A stretch of 64,000 nucleotides of DNA from Polynucleobacter necessarius (GTDB lineage: Bacteria; Pseudomonadota; Gammaproteobacteria; Burkholderiales; Burkholderiaceae), in contig NZ_LT615228.1 of assembly GCF_900096765.1 (NCBI RefSeq), positions 626,669 through 690,668 of the forward strand, written 5' to 3'. The notes beneath the pieces are model-generated. The model was not told the origin of the DNA. It was given only the letters and a program-made list of their open reading frames with translations, and searched no databases. Both the position numbers and the translations under genes were made by a program. The number at the start of each line of letters is the position of its first letter. Position 1 is the stretch's first letter. This document shows, piece by piece, positions 1-8,841 of the stretch.

Positions 1-1369
1 CGTTTTAAGCACTGAGCAAGACAAGGCGTCTTACTTAACGGATGGCGCAAACGTTTTACTGGTAAAGCCTTGGCCGTTGTTTTGCCCAAAACTACAGAAG
101 AAGTGGCCAATATTGTTAAGCTATGCGCTAATCACCACATTTCGATTGTTCCACAGGGTGGGAATACTGGATTTTGCGGTGGCGCAACGCCAGATGACAG
201 CGGCAAACAAATTGTTCTCAATTTCAAGCGCATGAATAATATCCGCGAAATCGATAGTTCTAATCAAACCACGACTCTTGAGGCGGGTTGTATATTGCAG
301 GCGGCCCAAGAAAGAGCCGCGCAGCAGGATTTTTTATTTCCCATCAGTTTGGGAGCTGAAGGTAGCTGCATGATAGGCGGCAATCTTGCAATCAATGCTG
401 GTGGCACTAATGTTTTGCGTTATGGGAATGCGCGAGATTTGTGCCTGGGTCTTGAGGTGGTAACCGCACAAGGCGATATTTGGCATGGCCTAAAGGGCTT
501 ACGCAAAGATAATACTGGTTATGACCTAAGAGATTTATTCATTGGCTCTGAAGGAACCTTAGGAATTATTACTGCTGCGGTAATGAAGTTATACCCTCTG
601 CCGATTTCTCAATGAACAACTTTGGTTGCTACTAGCAACATTACAGACACCATTTCATTGCTAAATCTTTTTCAAAAACGAGCAACTTCTCTTCTGACTG
701 GTTTTGAAATGATGACCAATGATTCCCTACTGCTCAATGAAAAGCATTTTCCTCAGATGGCAAACCCCTTAAAAGGCAATCCGCCATTTACTGTATTAAT
801 CGAATTGTCCGATCATGAGAGCGAGTCACATGTCAGAGCCCTTCTGGAGCATATTTTGGAGGAGGCATTTGAGTCTGTACTGATCTCTGACGCGATCATT
901 GCTAGCAATCTGTCTCAAGCCAACGCGTTTTGGCATATGCGAGAACACATTACCCTAGCTCAGGCTGAAGAAGGAGCCAATCTCAAACATGACATCACGA
1001 TCCCACTGTCGTCCTTAGATCAATTTATTAGGGAGACAGACGCCCTAATAAGAAATCAATACCCCGGGGTAAGAATTATTAACTTTGGACATTTAGGTGA
1101 TGGCAACCTTCATTACAACATCGCCCCTCCTGAGGGCAAAAACCCCCCAAGACTTCAATTTGGCCCATGAAAAGCCCATTTACGAGCTGATCTATACACA
1201 GGTTGACCGTTTTAATGGGTCAATATCGGCTGAACATGGGGTGGGTCAGCTTAAATTAGCTGATTTGAGAGCTCACAAGGGAAATGTTGCTCATGACCTA
1301 ATGCGGACGATTAAGATCGCTTTAGACCCTAAAAATATCCTCAACCCCCATAAAGTCGTCTCAATTTAA
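1..1369 (+). pseudogene. FAD-linked oxidoreductase, GlcD / D-2-hydroxyglutarate dehydrogenase type, broken and 5'-partial
   Basis: Members of this family oxidise 2-hydroxy acids using FAD. The FAD-binding motif PQGGNTGFCGGATP and the C-terminal motifs NFGHLGDGNLHYN and SAEHGVGQLKLADL are all visible but lie in different frames. I see three lesions. Near 41 the frame moves from ...YLTD into ...RFTGKALAVV, as if one T were missing. At 613-615 there is an in-frame TGA where the flanking protein reads LPISQ-stop-TTLVATSN, probably a former TGG. At about 1145-1155 a C6 run has one base too many, and PPEGKN continues in another frame as PQDFNLAHEKP. The 5' end lies outside the window. The family is clear; loss of function is inferred from the three independent lesions. 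Confidence 0.85.
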
Positions 1370-1456
1370 GAAAAAATCATTTTTTATCAATTATTTGTAA
1401 ATTGTTGTCATCTTCCTCCCTCCGGGCTGCGTTGTATCGTCATGGAGGTGGCAAAT

Positions 1457-1642
1457 ATGTCAACAAGACAAAAACGTTGGGCCCGTGCAATTGAACAAAT
1501 CGACTTGTCCAAAAGGACTCCCGAAGTCGCTATTGGCTATTTAGATAGCAAATACCGTGATATCGCCTGGCGATACATTCGAATTTTAGGGTTTGAGCGC
1601 ACTATTAGCTTCATGGCTAGCAATAATTTTCATCCAGAATAA
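1457..1642 (+). CDS. small hypothetical protein (61 aa)
   Basis: I do not recognise this protein. It begins MSTRQKRWARAIEQIDLS and is rich in basic and aromatic residues, with no signal peptide or membrane segment. I chose the ATG at 1457 because a strong ribosome-binding site, GGAGGTG, lies at 1444-1450 with 6-nt spacing. An in-frame ATG at 1442 would sit on top of that site. A clean rho-independent terminator follows 19 nt after the stop, so this looks like an independent short transcription unit. It is probably a genuine gene rather than a chance ORF, but its function is unknown. Confidence 0.6.
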   Translation: MSTRQKRWARAIEQIDLSKRTPEVAIGYLDSKYRDIAWRYIRILGFERTISFMASNNFHPE

Positions 1643-1661
1643 AGACGCTACATTACGATAT

Positions 1662-1696
1662 AAGCCTAAATAATTGATTTATTTAGGCTTTTTTTG
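1662..1696 (+). terminator. rho-independent terminator
   Basis: A perfect 12-bp stem (AAGCCTAAATAA paired with TTATTTAGGCTT) with a 5-nt loop is followed by a run of Ts. It lies just after the small gene ending at 1642. Confidence 0.85.
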
Positions 1697-1870
1697 ATTT
1701 ATAGCTGTAGTTTTTACCTTTAATTGCGGCCTCGTTTACTTTTTAAGCCCCTTCGAGAATTACTTTCTCACTCTGTTGATGTGCATAGGGTTGTCACAAT
1801 TACTTGTAAGGCTTGCTTATCCATTGTAGGATCAAATACTGTGTGCAGCAAATAACTATTTAAGGAAACT

Positions 1871-2143
1871 ATGAGCCAAAAGAAATTAGTGAAACAGCTA
1901 TTGAAGAAATTAGACAAACTTGAGTTGGATCGCGAAAAATTGATTGATAAGCTGGGAAATGCCTTGGATAAGCTTGAGAAAAAAGAGGTCACCAAAGCAG
2001 CTAGCAAAAAAGCCCCTGCAAAAAAAGCCCCAGTCAAAAAAGTACCCACCAAGAAAGTCCCCGCTAAAAAAACTGCTTCCAAGAAAACTGTCGCCAAAAA
2101 AACTGTTAGCACTAAACCATTGCCAACAAAGACAAGCGAATAA
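1871..2143 (+). CDS. lysine-rich coiled-coil protein with histone H1-like tail
   Basis: This 90-residue protein has two parts. Residues 1-40 form a charged helical segment with repeated KxLDKLE-type heptads, probably a coiled coil. Residues 41-90 form a tail of repeated (A/P/V/T)-K-K units such as KKAPAKKAPVKKVPTKK, resembling histone H1 and bacterial H1-like tails. A purine-rich AAGGAAAC precedes the ATG. Its stop codon directly abuts the start codon of ppk2 (TAA then ATG with no gap), so the two are almost certainly co-translated. Basic tails of this kind bind polyanions such as DNA or polyphosphate. A role with the neighbouring polyphosphate kinase is inference from context. The gene is intact. 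Confidence 0.7.
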   Translation: MSQKKLVKQLLKKLDKLELDREKLIDKLGNALDKLEKKEVTKAASKKAPAKKAPVKKVPTKKVPAKKTASKKTVAKKTVSTKPLPTKTSE

Positions 2144-2926
2144 ATGCCTCAATTGAAAAAGATCGAGGGTTCTGACGCAAACTACGATGCAGAGCTTCGT
2201 CTATTGCAAATTGAATTAGTTAAGGCACAGAGGCAAATAATTTCAAGTGGCTCTAGATTGCTACTTATTTTTGAGGGTCGAGATACCGCAGGCAAGGACG
2301 GCACTATCAAATCCATCACCGAACACCTAAGTCCCCGCGAAGCACATGTTGTAGCGCTTGGTATCCCAAGCTCAAAGGAGTCTGGTGAGTGGTATTTTCA
2401 GCGTTATGTTGCCGAGCTTCCATCTTCAGGTGAAGTGATTCTCTTTAACCGCAGTTGGTATAACCGAGCCGGTGTAGAGCGCGTCATGGGCTTTTGCACT
2501 AACGCACAGTATCAACAGTTTATGACTACGGTAAATGAGTTTGAAAGTCTTCTGGTTGGCTCTGGCATTCAAATCATTAAGTACTATTTGGATATTGACA
2601 AGAAAGAACAGGCACGCAGACTTGAAAGCAGAAAGACTGATCCGTTAAAGCAATGGGAAATCAGCCCATTTGATGAGCAGGCTCAAGCCAAGTGGAAGGC
2701 CTATAGTACGGCTCGCGATCTCATGCTCAAAAAGACCAGTTCTCAAGAAGCCCCGTGGACTGTCGTGAATGCTAACAATAAAAAATTAACTCATCTCAAT
2801 TTGATCAGAGATCTTCTATCCCGGATCAACTATCCCAATAAAAATCAGAAAATTTTGGTTTTAGATTCTGGAATTGTGATGCACTGCCCACCGCTGGGCA
2901 AAAAGCAGCCAAAACTGGCCCCATAA
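2144..2926 (+). CDS. ppk2: polyphosphate kinase 2 family protein (first copy)
   Basis: PPK2 enzymes transfer phosphate between polyphosphate and nucleotides. The 260-aa protein shows the Walker A motif GRDTAGKDG (residues 45-53), the WYFQRY element and the family signature FNRSWYNRAGVERVMGF (about residues 98-117), as in the single-domain class. Which nucleotide it prefers cannot be read from the sequence. It starts at the ATG immediately after the stop of the basic H1-like protein. The 3' end overlaps the frameshifted tail of the convergent hydrolase remnant. A second PPK2 lies at 13348-14259. No lesion is visible. Confidence 0.93.
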   Translation: MPQLKKIEGSDANYDAELRLLQIELVKAQRQIISSGSRLLLIFEGRDTAGKDGTIKSITEHLSPREAHVVALGIPSSKESGEWYFQRYVAELPSSGEVILFNRSWYNRAGVERVMGFCTNAQYQQFMTTVNEFESLLVGSGIQIIKYYLDIDKKEQARRLESRKTDPLKQWEISPFDEQAQAKWKAYSTARDLMLKKTSSQEAPWTVVNANNKKLTHLNLIRDLLSRINYPNKNQKILVLDSGIVMHCPPLGKKQPKLAP

Positions 2927-3819
2927 CACTTATTACAAAGAACTGCTGAGCTTCTTTAATCAGTTCTTGTGACAGTTCTTCTGGGATGTAATGGCCGCAA
3001 GGCATAGCTTTGCCGCTAACCTCGACTGCGACCCCAATCATCAATAGGCTTAAAGCATTTATTTACAAGCCCATGCTCACCCCAAAGCACCCGCATCGGC
3101 ATACTTAATATCCTGCCTTCTGCTCGATCTGCGCGATCGTGAACAAGATCAATCGTTGCTGCTGCCCTATAGTCTTCACACATTGCATGCAGGGCTTGTG
3201 GATCGCTTACACCTTGCAAATACTCCGACCATCGATCGGCGCTAAAGATGCTAGTTCCAGCATGACGCCCCATGTGATTTTTGAGCCAATACTCTGGATT
3301 GATCCCTATCATCGTTTCTGGAACGGGTTCCGGCTGAATTAAGAAAAACCAATGCCAATAACCTTTGGCAAATTCCATGGTGGTGTTTTCATACATCGAA
3401 AGCGTTGGAGATATATCTAGCACCATCAGCTTCAAGACGCTTTGTGGATAATCCATGGCTAAGCGATGTGACACACGTCCACCACGATCATGGCCGAGCA
3501 GGAAAAATTGATTAAAACCGAGTGCCCTCATTACGGCATGTTGATCTGCTGCCAATGATCTTTTTGAGTAGGTTACGTGATCTGGCTCGCCTCGGGGTTT
3601 GGATGATGCCCCATAACCCCTGAGGTCTGTTGCTACCACGGTATATTTCTGCGCTAGGGCTGGTGCCACTTCATGCCAAATTGCTTTAGTCTGAGGAAAT
3701 CCATGCAGTAACAACAGAGGTGGACCCTCTCCACCAATGTAGCAAGCGATCTCAATGGGGCCATCCTCAGATTGAACCGTGACCCGTTTTTGTTCGAAGC
3801 TAGGAAAAGTTACTGGCAT
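2826..3819 (-). pseudogene. alpha/beta hydrolase, haloacetate (fluoroacetate) dehalogenase-like, frameshifted
   Basis: The N-terminal part shows the alpha/beta-hydrolase motifs LLLLHGFPQT and DLRGYGASSKP and the nucleophile elbow GHDRGGR. An Asp nucleophile followed by RGGR is typical of fluoroacetate/haloacetate dehalogenases. Near 3040 the frame breaks after KPIDDW. The expected continuation VAVEVSGKAMPCGHYIPEE, which carries the catalytic His in CGHYIPEE, is one frame away because a G run is one base too long. The intact-frame product would lack that His, so it should be inactive. The displaced tail runs into ppk2 on the other strand; the ancestral stop is not obvious. Confidence 0.82.
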
Positions 3820-3831
3820 CAGTTATGTAGA

Positions 3832-4063
3832 TTAGCGATCTACAGCAGCTTGAATTTCTGCTAAGGTGCCTGAATTCTAAGTAGCTGAAATGATCGTAGA
3901 TGCGAGGCATACATCCACTCGCCTCCTCTTTTGTTAGCTTGCCATCATGATCAATATCACACTTTGCAAATCGTTGGGCAATTTCTTGTTTCTTGCTACC
4001 GTTGTCTGCATTAGCAGCCGTTAAATAAACTACTGTCAAAAATAAACTGACAGTAATAAGCAA
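3832..4063 (-). pseudogene. small secreted EF-hand protein, frameshifted
   Basis: A hydrophobic signal-like N-terminus (LITVSLFLTVVYLTAANA) is followed by a canonical EF-hand calcium loop, DIDHDGKLTKEE. After YDHFSYLE the reading frame diverges. Removing one T near 3877 restores SGTLAEIQAAVDR and a stop at 3832, which is the usual end of a second EF-hand-like helix. The start is also doubtful: the readable frame opens with TTG, while a nearby ATG is one frame off. The gene lies downstream of the DUF3313 lipoprotein on the same strand. It was probably a small periplasmic calcium-binding protein. Confidence 0.65.
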
Positions 4064-4083
4064 AAAAGATATTCATGCGGTAT

Positions 4084-4767
4084 TTACCTGCCCGTTGGCA
4101 TCGGATTTGCAGAAGTCTCCATAGCCACACGTACAACTTTTTTGGCCATCTCAATAAATGAACTGATAGATCCTGACCCCGTTCTAAAAGACTCACCTTG
4201 AATGGTAACTAAGCCTTCGCCTAATAATTCTTTTGATTGGCTATCGGTAATTTTGCTCTCGACCAGTAAGGCCGGAGTTTTAGAGTTAACACCGCCGGCA
4301 TAAGCTGCGGCATTCACTGCCAATCCAATGGGCGTGAAATTCCAGGGGTGAAGGCTATCGGATGAACTCTCAGCACCTATAATGCCAACAGAAATGCGGG
4401 CAACGCCTGGGCCGGGCACATTCACAATTTTTATATTACCTCGAGAATTTACAGCAGACACCATAGAGTCTTGTAAGGTGATTTGCGCTTGAGAGATAGC
4501 ATCTGGACTAACGTTAGCAGTTGCACTTTGGTTTAAATAAATGGGGTCTAAAATCACCGCAGTATATTTTGCAGGGTCAACGCTACTGACACGATATCTC
4601 CAAATCCTTGTATCAGCTTGGCTAGTGGCCATCGGAACTAATAAAGAATAATTCGGCAAAAAACCAGATCTTGGCATTGGCTCTGAAGTGAGTTTGGGAG
4701 CATTGCTACAGGCAAATAGGCTCAGAGCAACTACAGCGGAAAATGCAACGACACTCAATTTATTCAT
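4084..4767 (-). CDS. DUF3313-type lipoprotein
   Basis: This is a predicted lipoprotein of 227 aa. The signal peptide ends in a lipobox LFAC with Cys at residue 20. The body matches the style of DUF3313 proteins: PRSGFLPNYSLLVP near the mature N-terminus, then alternating beta/alpha segments and a glycine-rich stretch. These proteins are thought to sit in the outer membrane or periplasm; their function is unknown. It is followed by the EF-hand remnant and preceded, 24 nt away, by a second small lipoprotein on the same strand, so the three probably form one transcript. No lesion is visible. Confidence 0.72.
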   Translation of the reverse strand: MNKLSVVAFSAVVALSLFACSNAPKLTSEPMPRSGFLPNYSLLVPMATSQADTRIWRYRVSSVDPAKYTAVILDPIYLNQSATANVSPDAISQAQITLQDSMVSAVNSRGNIKIVNVPGPGVARISVGIIGAESSSDSLHPWNFTPIGLAVNAAAYAGGVNSKTPALLVESKITDSQSKELLGEGLVTIQGESFRTGSGSISSFIEMAKKVVRVAMETSANPMPTGR

Positions 4768-4791
4768 GGAGATACCTTTTAAATGATTTAA

Positions 4792-5181
4792 TTAGTCTGC
4801 TGGAGGGCATGGCAACATGCCTCCAGTTTTTTTATGAATTTGTGGTTTACAATCAGGCTGCACCACTGGAGTATTGCTGGTAATTGGTGCCTGTGCAGCA
4901 GGATTTGCAATTGATGTGCTTGTAGGGGTATTCGCCGCACTTGCAGCCGCTGCTACAGCCGGTGCAGTCGGAGATGGTTTAGCAGGCTCTAGCCCTGCGG
5001 ATCGATAAAAAGATTTATCGGTCCCGGGGCAAGGCATAAGTGTGCCGGTTTTTGGGTTAATGATGTCTTTGCATTGAGGGTTCGCTTCCAAGCGTGCCTC
5101 TAATTTCGCCATGGTACAAGCAGACACAAATAGCATAGCAAGAGTGACGAATAGTGCTGGCTTGATGTGCTGTGATTTCAT
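4792..5181 (-). CDS. small lipoprotein with duplicated Cys-Pro motif
   Basis: The 129-aa protein has a signal peptide ending in lipobox VSAC (Cys22). The mature part carries two copies of one motif: CKDIINPKTGTLMPCP (from about residue 37) and CKPQIHKKTGGMLPCP (from residue 111). They are joined by an Ala/Pro/Thr/Ser-rich linker. The shared pattern is C-K-x(5)-K-T-G-x(3)-P-C-P. The paired cysteines could form a disulfide in the periplasm. I do not recognise the family. It probably shares a transcript with the DUF3313 lipoprotein downstream. Confidence 0.65.
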   Translation of the reverse strand: MKSQHIKPALFVTLAMLFVSACTMAKLEARLEANPQCKDIINPKTGTLMPCPGTDKSFYRSAGLEPAKPSPTAPAVAAAASAANTPTSTSIANPAAQAPITSNTPVVQPDCKPQIHKKTGGMLPCPPAD

Positions 5182-5195
5182 TAAGTAGTGATGAC

Positions 5196-5930
5196 TCAGT
5201 TGGCTAAGATTTTAGATAAAAAATCTTTTGCGCGATGTGAACGTGCGTCTGGATTTCCGAAGAATTCATCTTTGCTGCAATCTTCAATAATGCGTCCTTG
5301 GTCCATAAAGATCACTCGATTGCTAACCTTGCGAGCGAACCCCATTTCATGGGTAACGCAGCACATTGTCATGCCTTCATTGGCAAGCTTGATCATGACA
5401 TCCAAAACTTCGCCAACCATTTCAGGATCCAGGGCCGATGTAGGTTCGTCAAATAGCATCACCATTGGATCCATACTTAAAGCTCGAGCAATAGCAACAC
5501 GTTGTTGCTGACCGCCCGAGAGTTGTCCTGGAAATTTATCTTTTTGCGCAATTAAGCCAACACGCTCAAGATATTTCAAGCCATGTGTCTTTGCTTCATT
5601 AGCGGATCTCCCAAGTACCTTGATTTGTGCCAAAGTCAGATTCTCGGTAATACTGAGATGTGGAAATAATTCAAAATGCTGGAATACCATTTCTACTCGA
5701 GCTCTTAACTTGGGAAGATTTGTTTTTGGGTCGTGTAATTGAATACCATCAACCGTAATTTCACCTGCCTGAAATGGTTCAAGTGCATTAATCGTTTTAA
5801 TGAGGGTTGATTTACCTGAGCCAGATGGTCCACAAATAACAACAACTTCACCTTTTTGAATAGAGGTTGTGCAATCAGTAAGAACCTGGAAGTCCCCGTA
5901 CCACTTTGAAACATTTTGTAGTTCAATCAT
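5196..5930 (-). CDS. gltL: glutamate/aspartate-type amino-acid ABC transporter, ATP-binding protein
   Basis: This is the ATPase of a polar amino-acid importer on the inner face of the membrane. The 244-aa protein has Walker [10 protein letters not shown] (residues 34-42), the signature LSGGQQQR, Walker B VMLFDEP and the switch His in CVTHEM. It is the last gene of a minus-strand set running binding protein, permease, permease, ATPase, the usual gltI-J-K-L order. The ATPase itself is intact although both permeases upstream are frameshifted, so the complete importer should not form unless the permeases are rescued. Confidence 0.9.
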   Translation of the reverse strand: MIELQNVSKWYGDFQVLTDCTTSIQKGEVVVICGPSGSGKSTLIKTINALEPFQAGEITVDGIQLHDPKTNLPKLRARVEMVFQHFELFPHLSITENLTLAQIKVLGRSANEAKTHGLKYLERVGLIAQKDKFPGQLSGGQQQRVAIARALSMDPMVMLFDEPTSALDPEMVGEVLDVMIKLANEGMTMCCVTHEMGFARKVSNRVIFMDQGRIIEDCSKDEFFGNPDARSHRAKDFLSKILAN

Positions 5931-5967
5931 GATGATCTTGCAATAAAGAGCATTAAAAAAAAAATGA

Positions 5968-6635
5968 CTAGCGAATAATCGCGACTTTGGACTGCACTTT
6001 TCTAACTACTTTTGATAATGAGAAGCAAATAATGAAATACGTAAACGCAGTCAAAATATAGGTTTCGATTGGCCGACCATAATTCTTGCCTGCAATTTCA
6101 AAGCCCTTTAAGAGGTCATACGCGCCAATTGCATAAACCAAGGATGTATCTTGAAACAAAATAATAGTCTGTGTCATAAATACTGGAATCATGTTTCTGA
6201 AAGCTTGCGGTAAAACAATAAAACGCATATTTTGACCGTAAGTCATTCCAAGCGCTTGGGCAGCATAGCCTTGACCTTTTGGCACTGACTGAATACCCGC
6301 CCGTACGATTTCTGAAAAAAAGCACCTTCAAATGCAATAAAAGTGATCGTTGCAGATAAGTCAGCCCCAATAGGTCTACCAATCAACATGGGTATTAATA
6401 AGAAGAACCAGAGGATAACCATGACTAATGGAATTGAGCGCATGGTATTAACATAAATCGTCGCAGGGTAGACCAAACTTGGTTTACCAGAGAGGCGCAT
6501 CAAGGCCAAAAATGTTCCAAAGATAATACCGCCAAAGGTTGCAATAAAGGTAAGCTGCAAACTAAACATCATCCCCTTAAGGATGTAGTTCGTAAATAGT
6601 TCCCAATTATAAAAACTCAGATCAAGGCTCAGCAT
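5968..6635 (-). pseudogene. gltK: amino-acid ABC transporter permease (GltK type), frameshifted
   Basis: The N-terminal half shows the HisM/GltK permease start and LQLTFIATFGGIIFGTFLALMRLSG. The C-terminal half shows PKGQGYAAQALGMTYGQNMRFIVLPQAFRNM, the conserved ATPase-contact (EAA) loop. The frame changes at 6315-6321, a 7-base A run (T7 in the coding strand). One more T would give EGAFFSEIVRAG and join the halves. The lesion falls in a homopolymer, so transcriptional slippage or a sequencing error could restore the frame; read literally it is broken. Confidence 0.85.
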
Positions 6636-6658
6636 GTTGACACCGTATCAGTCTTCAT

Positions 6659-7463
6659 TTAGTGGGCCGCCGCTTCAGTATTGGAGACAATAAAGCCGGG
6701 AATCCGAGAGCGTTTTTCAATATGCGCCATTACTCTATTAACAGCAAAAGCAGATAAGGCATACAAAAAAGTTACAGCCAAGTAAATTTCAACGCCGTGA
6801 GAAGTTTCTTCTTGTGCCTGCATTGCAAATAATGTGAGTTCTGGCACAGATACCGCAAAAGCGACTGATGTGTTTTTAATTAAATTCATACTCTCAGAAG
6901 TTAAGGGTGGAATTACAATGCGCAAAGCCATTGGCAAAATAATGTATCGATAGATGTATCGATAGCTTTGAAAAGTGGTTAAACCCAACGCCGTTGCAGC
7001 TGCACGTTGACCGGAAGGCAGGGATTGGATGCCTGCCCTAACCTGTTCAGCAATACGTGCTGACGTAAAAAAACCTAAAGCTAGACTGACTAGTAAATAA
7101 GATGGCAGAGATTTGAGCGGCAATATAAAAGCCGGTATGACGTGATACCAAAGAAAAACTTGGACCAAGATAAGGATATTTCGAAATAACTCAACCCAAG
7201 CAGTAGAAAAGCGGATTAAAAATCGATTTAAAGTACCTTCAGGGGGTAATGTGCGTAAAGTACCCATTACCGCACCCAGTGTTAATGCAATTACAAGGCC
7301 AAGACCAGCCTGCCAGCGTCCAGCCCCAGGCTTTCATCAACCAATCCAAATAGCTCGGGTCAGCATTTTTACCGATACCCAACAAAGAGGAGAAGCAGTG
7401 ATCTACCGCTTCTCCATCTAAGGTGCTTTTACAAAATATGCCTAAATCCATAGATCCAATCAA
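6659..7463 (-). pseudogene. gltJ: amino-acid ABC transporter permease (GltJ type), frameshifted
   Basis: The downstream part, from GAVMGTLRTLP onward, is a normal GltJ/HisQ permease with the EAA-loop region SGQRAAATALGLTTFQSYRYI and several membrane helices. The N-terminal segment containing YLDWLMKAWGWTLA lies in another frame. Near 7310-7320 the inferred original coding ACGCTGGCTGGTC reads ACGCTGGCAGGCTGGTC, a 4-bp insertion (AGGC). Removing it gives GWTLAGLGLVIAL. A frame-open TTG at 7463 and an ATG at 7451 are possible starts; the ATG seems better. The gene lies between gltI and gltK. Confidence 0.82.
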
Positions 7464-7472
7464 ATTTTCTTT

Positions 7473-7494
7473 AAATCGCCCCGAGGAGCGGTTT
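7473..7494 (-). promoter_or_regulatory. hairpin between gltI and gltJ, possible attenuator
   Basis: On the minus strand AAACCGCTC-CTCG-GGGCGATTT can fold with a CUCG tetraloop (one mismatch and one wobble). It sits directly after the binding-protein stop codon. Such hairpins often stabilise or terminate the 3' end of the binding-protein mRNA, which is needed in excess. The role is inferred from position. Confidence 0.4.
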
Positions 7495-7496
7495 AA

Positions 7497-8411
7497 TTAC
7501 TTCTTGTTGTAGTCTTCTGCTGGTTTGTCATTCAAGTTGGCCCAAGCATTTTTAGTGGCTGGTGAAAGCTCTAGACCAACAACAATATTTTTTGGTGGAA
7601 TTGGTGATAAAAACCATTTATTCCAAAGTCCAGGCATTTTTCCATTTGCAACAATTTTTGCAATAGCAGCATTAACCGCTGCTTTAAATTCTGGATCATC
7701 CTTGCGAACTATGATAGCAATCGGCTCTGTGCTGAGCACTTCGCCAACAATCTTGTAATGTTTTGGATTTTTAGAGTTAGCAATATTGCCTGCCAAAATT
7801 GATCCATCCATTACAAAAGCATCAGCACGGCCAGACTCCAACAGCAAAAAGCTATCAGCGTGATCCTTACCAAATACTTCATCAAAGTTCACGCCATTTG
7901 CCTTCTCATGCTTACGTAACAATTGAACTGAAGTGGTTCCTGTAGTGGTTGCCACCTTCTTGCCGTTTAGATCGGCAATCGATTTAATGCCAGAATTTGC
8001 TTTAACTGCAATACGAACTTCCTCAACATAGAGGGTATTAGCAAAACCAACGTCTTTGGCGCGGTTCACATTATTGGTTGTGGTGCCGCACTCGATATCT
8101 ACTGTTCCATTTTGAACTAAGGGTACGCGGTTTTGCGATGTGACTGGCTGATAGTTAATCCGCAATGTATTGACCCCGAGCTTATCCTTGATGTCTGCAA
8201 GGATCATGCGGCAAATTTCAACATGGTAGCCATCAAAACGACTATCGCCCGTTGTGTAGGACATTGGTATAGAAGATTCGCGTACACCCATGGTTACGGC
8301 ACCAGTGGATTTAATCTTATCTAGAGTTTGGCTAGCCGCTTGAGCATTGATGGCGCCAATCAATAGACCAGCTGCAAGCATGCTTGCTTTAATCAAAGAA
8401 ATACTCTTCAT
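7497..8411 (-). CDS. gltI: glutamate/aspartate-type periplasmic binding protein
   Basis: This is the substrate-binding subunit of the adjacent amino-acid ABC transporter. The 304-aa protein begins with a signal peptide (KASMLAAGLLIGAINAQA). It then has the family 3 solute-binding fold: GAVTMGVRESSIPMSY, the CGTTTNN box after the hinge strand, and GKKVATTTGTTS. Its length fits the family and no lesion is visible. It heads the gltIJKL set. The ATG at 8411 follows a GGAG-like element (GGGATTCTCC on the plus strand). Confidence 0.88.
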   Translation of the reverse strand: MKSISLIKASMLAAGLLIGAINAQAASQTLDKIKSTGAVTMGVRESSIPMSYTTGDSRFDGYHVEICRMILADIKDKLGVNTLRINYQPVTSQNRVPLVQNGTVDIECGTTTNNVNRAKDVGFANTLYVEEVRIAVKANSGIKSIADLNGKKVATTTGTTSVQLLRKHEKANGVNFDEVFGKDHADSFLLLESGRADAFVMDGSILAGNIANSKNPKHYKIVGEVLSTEPIAIIVRKDDPEFKAAVNAAIAKIVANGKMPGLWNKWFLSPIPPKNIVVGLELSPATKNAWANLNDKPAEDYNKK

Positions 8412-8585
8412 GGGATTCTCCTGTTTTTTTGGCTTCTAATTTCTATTGAAATGAGTGATCAATAGATACATCTGCATTTATAGCAAATTTATAGGACTGT
8501 AATACTGAATTTGAAGTTTTTTTTGAGCCTAGCTGGAAAAAATGCGCCAATTAGGGGAGGAAGAAAAAGCTTAGGCTTGGCGATT

Positions 8586-8662
8586 TGGCCTGCCCAGCAG
8601 GAGTCGAACCTGCGACCTACGGCTTAGAAGGCCGTTGCTCTATCCAGCTGAGCTATGGGCAG
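8586..8662 (-). tRNA. tRNA-Arg (TCT anticodon)
   Basis: The minus strand folds as a 77-nt cloverleaf. The acceptor stem is CTGCCCA/TGGGCAG, the anticodon loop CTTCTAA has TCT at positions 34-36, and the T-loop is TTCGACT. A G discriminator and an encoded CCA (complement at 8586-8588) complete it. Confidence 0.95.
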
Positions 8663-8704
8663 ATATTTGCTGGGTCTAAATCTATCTAGAAGTAAATAGA
8701 AAAA

Positions 8705-8781
8705 TGGTCGGAGTACAAGGATTCGAACCTTGGACCCCCTGCTCCCAAAGCAGGTGCGCTACCAGGCTGCGCTACACTCCG
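8705..8781 (-). tRNA. tRNA-Pro (TGG anticodon)
   Basis: The minus strand gives a 77-nt cloverleaf beginning CGGAGTGTAGCGCAGC. The anticodon loop TTTGGGA reads TGG, the T-loop is TTCGAAT, and CCA is encoded at the 3' end (complement at 8705-8707). Confidence 0.95.
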
Positions 8782-8841
8782 ACGGAATCGATATTCTACA
8801 CCGACAGTGCTATTGAGGGCAAATCCTGTAAGATTTGCGCT

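Noticed and set aside
1785..1815. Possible Pho box ahead of the H1-like gene and first ppk2 (TTGTCAC followed by AATT and a poor half-site)
   Set aside because: Only one half-site is convincing; the second matches about three of seven bases and no properly spaced -10 follows.
1768..2156. Minus-strand and third-frame open frames across the lysine-rich gene
   Set aside because: They are the low-complexity mirror images of the AAR/AAA codons of the real gene.
8586..8781. tRNA pair as an integration site of a mobile element
   Set aside because: No integrase, direct repeat of the tRNA 3' end or foreign gene block is found beside it.
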